A stretch of DNA of 47,373 nucleotides from an uncultured Lachnospiraceae bacterium (GTDB taxonomy: Bacteria > Bacillota > Clostridia > Lachnospirales > Lachnospiraceae). A program made the translations under genes and the position numbers. The stretch spans positions 1 through 47,373 of the forward strand of contig UQAW01000022.1 in the NCBI GenBank assembly GCA_900539175.1, written 5' to 3'. Positions 44,206 through 47,373 of the stretch are shown piece after piece (within the stretch, counting starts at the first letter, position 1; each line of letters opens with the position of its first letter). A model generated the notes under the pieces. It ran no database searches, was not told the origin of the DNA, and saw nothing but the letters and a program-made list of their open reading frames with translations.

Positions 44206-44904
44206 TCAAATTCCCTTTCCGATACAAACCGTTATAAAATATACGTTTTCCACTCCATGTTCTTTCAGAAGCTTTGCAAGGGTATCCACAGTACTTCCGG
44301 TAGTGTAGATGTCATCTACAATTAAAACACGGCGGTATTTTACGGGATGAGTCATTCTAAATGCTTCTTTTAGGTTTTTTCTGCGTTCTTTGTTGTCCAG
44401 ATTTTTCTGGGCTCTTGTTTTTTTGGCTCTTTTCATGCAGCGGCTGTCCATGGGAATTTTCCAGATTTTGCTTAATTCCTTTGCTAAAACCTCTGCCTGA
44501 TTGTAACCTCTTTTCCTTAATTTTGCGGCATGTACAGGAACTGGAATCAATACTTCCGGTTTCCATCGTTCCACCCATTTTTGTGCGAACAAATTCAGCA
44601 TCTTTGCATAAAACAGTCCGTATTCCTGTCTTCCGCCGTACTTGAACCGCATCAGTGATTCTCTGATTCTTCCTTCATATAAAAAAGCAGCAACCCCCTG
44701 GTCATAAGAAAACTTTTGCTGCCCGCAGTCCAGGCAGAGTTCCTCCGTATCACCGTCCAAAGGTTTACTGCAATGCATACATCGTGCTCCCTCAATGGGC
44801 ATAATCCATTTTCTGCACACAAAACAAACCGGATACTCCCGGTCATCAATAATTTTATCACATAAAGCACATCGCTTCGGATATAAAATATCCAGTAAAT
44901 TCAT
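44206..44904 (-). CDS. comF: ComF-family phosphoribosyltransferase-like protein
   Basis: About 232 residues. The N terminus has a four-cysteine zinc ribbon (CALCDKIIDDREYPVCFVC and CMHC...CLDCG), and the C terminus the phosphoribosyltransferase motif VLIVDDIYTTGSTVDTL plus QAEVLAKEL and RKNLKEAF. ComF helps uptake or handling of transforming DNA in competent bacteria. Start at 44904 with AAAGGA 7 bases upstream; the longer frame from 44991 begins inside a repeat-like sequence. It follows recD2. Confidence 0.93.
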   Translation of the reverse strand: MNLLDILYPKRCALCDKIIDDREYPVCFVCRKWIMPIEGARCMHCSKPLDGDTEELCLDCGQQKFSYDQGVAAFLYEGRIRESLMRFKYGGRQEYGLFYAKMLNLFAQKWVERWKPEVLIPVPVHAAKLRKRGYNQAEVLAKELSKIWKIPMDSRCMKRAKKTRAQKNLDNKERRKNLKEAFRMTHPVKYRRVLIVDDIYTTGSTVDTLAKLLKEHGVENVYFITVCIGKGI

Positions 44905-44960
44905 CCGAGTCCTTTCTCCCCGATGACTCTCTTCCATTTCATTTCTAATTCTTCCATGCA

Positions 44961-44997
44961 GGCGTGTGTTTAAAAATTGCTTCTTGCACAAACACTC
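44961..44997. repeat. Possible relic of the MITE terminal repeat
   Basis: This 37-base stretch resembles the terminal repeat of the element at 150-316 and 35818-35876 (shared CGTGTGTTTAAAAATTGCTT against CGTGTTTGAAAATTGCTT) and ends with an inverted AAACAC. It lies between recD2 and comF. Confidence 0.4.
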
Positions 44998-45006
44998 AGA
45001 AGAATT

Positions 45007-47235
45007 TTAAAACTCTGCAATCCGCTCTGCCAGCGTGGTATATCTGCTTTCTTCCTGATGATTGTCAATCATCGCCTGAAAGGTCACATCACTGCCTACT
45101 AAAGTAACGCATTTTCTCGCCCGGGTAACTGCTGTATACAACAGGTTTCTGGTCATCAGCATCCTGGGACCGCCCAGTAATGGAATAATAACTGCAGGGT
45201 ACTCGCTTCCCTGAGCCTTATGAATGGTGGTGGCATAGGCAAGTTCCAGCTCATCCAGTTGTTTATATGTATAATCGACAAAACGATGTTCGTCGTATTC
45301 CACAGTCAATAATTCAGCAAAGGGATTAATCTGTCGGATGATTCCCAGATCACCGTTAAAGACACCCAATCCTCTTTCTGCGGCAATTCCATACTGACCG
45401 CGCACTTCCCATTCCAACTGATAGTTATTCTTGATCTGCATTACTTTGTCACCCTCACGGAAGACGGTATTTCCCACTTCTTTTTCCTTCTTTTCCTGAT
45501 CCGGAGGATTCAGGTAACGCTGCAGAATTCCATTCAAATTCTCTACACCCAGTGCGCCTTTCCGCATCGGAGCCAACACCTGAATGTCTAAAGGATCTGC
45601 ATCCACATACTTAGGCAGTTTCTTCAAAATCAAAGTGACAATCACCTGCTGAATCAGATTTGCATCATACCGCTTTAAAAAGAAAAAATCCAGACTTTTA
45701 TTATCCAATACAATCTGCTCGCCCGCGTGGATTTTATGGGCATTGACAATGATATCGCTCTTTGCCGCCTGACGGAAAATCTTTGTCAACTCCACTACTT
45801 TGAAACAGCGCGAACGGATCATATCCCGAAGAACACGCCCCGGTCCCACACTTGGCAGCTGATTCATATCTCCAACCAGAATCAGACGGGTTCCGGGGAG
45901 AATTGCAGCCAGTAAAGCATGCATCAGATGAATATCTACCATCGACATCTCATCAATAATGATGACATCCGCCTCCAAAGGATTTTCTGCATTCCGCTCA
46001 AACCGCACATTTGCCGAAGATTCCTCTACAACACCAGATAATTCCAGAAGCCTGTGAACGGTACACGATTCGTAACCGGTAGCCTCCGTCATTCGCTTTG
46101 CGGCACGCCCTGTCGGGGCCGCCAGCAGAATATCCAGCCCTTCTGAAGCAAAATAATGAATCATTGCATTGATGGTGGTTGTTTTTCCGGTACCTGGTCC
46201 TCCGGTCAGAATCAGAAGTCCGTTGCACACAGCTTCCACGACGGCTTCCCGCTGAATCTCGTCCAACTCTATATCGCTGTTTTCCTCAATCCTGCGGATT
46301 CTGTGAGCCACCTGCACCCTGTCATCCTCACATACGATATTTAACTCATGGAGCATACGGGCAGTATTCAGTTCCAGATAATAAAATTGGCTCACATAAA
46401 CAATGGGATACGGTTCGCCGTTCGAATCCGTTTCCTCCTTCAGAACTACTTTTCGTTCTATCGCCATATCCATCAGGTATTTGTCCATGTCATCAGAACG
46501 AACCCCCAACATTTCTTCCGCTCTGGCAAACAGCACGCTTTTCGGAAGATAGATATGTCCCTGGGCACCTGCCTGGGACAAGACATAATATAAACCGCTT
46601 CGGATACGAAATTCCGAATCCACATGAATTCCCGCCCGTGCTGCAATTTCATCGGCAGTCTTAAAACCGACTCCCGGAATATCCTCCGCAATCTTATAAG
46701 GATTCTCGCGTAAAACGCGGTAAACATGATCGCCATACTGATTGAAAATTTTGATTCCGAGAGCCAGTGATATACCATATTGGGACAAAAAGATAATAGC
46801 ATCCTGCATCTCGGATTTTTCCGCCATCTGCGCAGCGATCTCTCTCGCCTTTCGCTCACTGATTCCTTTGATCTCAGCCAGACGCTCCGGTTCCTCTTCT
46901 ATAATACGCAGCGTATCTTCACCAAATCGCCTTACGATTCTGGCCGCCAGTGCCGCACCCACTCCCTTAATTGCCCCGGAGCCAAGATAACGTTCAAGTG
47001 CCATGGAATCCTGAGGAATCTTTGTTTCATAAGATTCTACCCGGAACTGCTGTCCGTAAACCGCATGATCCGTATATTCCCCCTGCGCTTCCAGCATCTC
47101 TCCTTCGTTCACACTCTGAAATGTACCGACACAAGTCAGTTCACCGCCGTCCACAGTCAGATTCAATACCGTATAGCCATTTTCTTCATTCCGGAAAATA
47201 ATATGCTCCACATATCCCTCTATTTTTTCTTTCAT
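45007..47235 (-). CDS. recD2: RecD2-type ATP-dependent DNA helicase
   Basis: 742 residues. N-terminal OB-like domain and helix-hairpin-helix units (IKGISERKAREIAAQM, IPGVGFKTADEIAARAG), then a superfamily-1 helicase core: Walker A GGPGTGKTTT (about residue 345), DEMSMVD, GDMNQLPSVGPG, and the late motif YATTIHKAQGSEYPAVIIPL and YTAVTRARKCV. RecD2 acts outside RecBCD in DNA repair and replication in Firmicutes. GAGGGA is close before the ATG. Length and motifs are complete. Confidence 0.97.
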   Translation of the reverse strand: MKEKIEGYVEHIIFRNEENGYTVLNLTVDGGELTCVGTFQSVNEGEMLEAQGEYTDHAVYGQQFRVESYETKIPQDSMALERYLGSGAIKGVGAALAARIVRRFGEDTLRIIEEEPERLAEIKGISERKAREIAAQMAEKSEMQDAIIFLSQYGISLALGIKIFNQYGDHVYRVLRENPYKIAEDIPGVGFKTADEIAARAGIHVDSEFRIRSGLYYVLSQAGAQGHIYLPKSVLFARAEEMLGVRSDDMDKYLMDMAIERKVVLKEETDSNGEPYPIVYVSQFYYLELNTARMLHELNIVCEDDRVQVAHRIRRIEENSDIELDEIQREAVVEAVCNGLLILTGGPGTGKTTTINAMIHYFASEGLDILLAAPTGRAAKRMTEATGYESCTVHRLLELSGVVEESSANVRFERNAENPLEADVIIIDEMSMVDIHLMHALLAAILPGTRLILVGDMNQLPSVGPGRVLRDMIRSRCFKVVELTKIFRQAAKSDIIVNAHKIHAGEQIVLDNKSLDFFFLKRYDANLIQQVIVTLILKKLPKYVDADPLDIQVLAPMRKGALGVENLNGILQRYLNPPDQEKKEKEVGNTVFREGDKVMQIKNNYQLEWEVRGQYGIAAERGLGVFNGDLGIIRQINPFAELLTVEYDEHRFVDYTYKQLDELELAYATTIHKAQGSEYPAVIIPLLGGPRMLMTRNLLYTAVTRARKCVTLVGSDVTFQAMIDNHQEESRYTTLAERIAEF

Positions 47236-47307
47236 GTTCCCTCTTCATCTGTCAGTCCGACATCTGTCTGATATCGGTATCCATACCCGCTTCGATATTA
47301 AACGGAC

Positions 47308-47327
47308 ATGTCTGCTGACGCAGACAT
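47308..47327. promoter_or_regulatory. Perfect hairpin upstream of recD2
   Basis: ATGTCTGC and GCAGACAT (8 bases each) flank TGAC, 73 bases ahead of recD2. No T-run follows on the minus strand, so it could be an operator, an RNA hairpin or the tail of an upstream gene. At 47345-47373 a palindrome-like sequence repeats the one at 16-46. Confidence 0.4.
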
Positions 47328-47373
47328 CACCATTCATGAAAGTCGATTGCTCCGCACTTTGTGCTCCCGCAAT

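Noticed and set aside
44905..44991. Longer N terminus of ComF
   Set aside because: The extra 29 codons come from a repeat-like sequence and the zinc ribbon begins right after the ATG at 44904, which has its own ribosome site.

Overview
The window looks like a chromosomal segment of a low-to-medium-GC Gram-positive anaerobe of the Lachnospiraceae/Clostridia type; Blautia-like is my guess from the gene style and repeat families, not a proven assignment. Supporting signs are AGGAGG-type ribosome sites on most genes, the c-di-AMP pair cdaA-cdaR, an LtaS-like lipoteichoic-acid-synthase-family enzyme with GBS-Bsp-like repeats, choline-binding-like cell-wall repeats and RgpF-type rhamnan genes. Every convincing gene is on the minus strand, so transcription runs from high to low coordinates. 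No tRNA, rRNA or CRISPR array was seen.

Right end (about 47.2 to 38.4 kb, core genes): recD2 helicase and comF; a 480-base gap holding a palindromic element; then a tightly packed run of two small membrane proteins of unknown function, cdaA, cdaR, an HPr-family protein, a membrane-anchored D,D-carboxypeptidase and glf (UDP-galactofuranose supply).

Middle (about 37.3 to 18.2 kb, accessory cell-surface region): a duplicated promoter/leader joined to a 70-residue ORF and an SDR; rfbF-rfbG-rfbH (CDP-6-deoxyhexose 3-deoxygenation route); gtrA and gtrB (lipid-linked sugar formation and flipping); an LtaS/MdoB-family phosphoglycerol-transferase-like protein; a lipoprotein, an L,D-transpeptidase and a two-enzyme peptidoglycan hydrolase, the last two built on the same wall-binding repeats; then a GtrII-type membrane glycosyltransferase with a second GtrB, and rmlB behind its own promoter.

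Left part (about 18.1 to 0.35 kb): rmlA, an SDR, rmlC, an ABC polysaccharide exporter (permease with an extra outer-face domain; ATPase with a Wzt-like C-terminal domain), two RgpF-family glycosyltransferases, a SAM methyltransferase, a kinase-fold protein with a long coiled coil, an O-acyltransferase, a tandem GT2 glycosyltransferase and rmlD, ended by a good terminator; then a YfhO-type membrane protein.

Together the genes predict a rhamnose-rich wall polysaccharide made in the cytoplasm and exported by an ABC transporter, then modified outside by lipid-linked side sugars, acyl groups and possibly glycerol phosphate. The most interesting idea is that the methyltransferase plus kinase/coiled-coil pair is a split version of the WbdD chain-capping terminator of ABC-type O antigens, read by the C-terminal domain of the exporter ATPase. 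Several mobile-like palindromic elements and a duplicated promoter show that this region has been rearranged.
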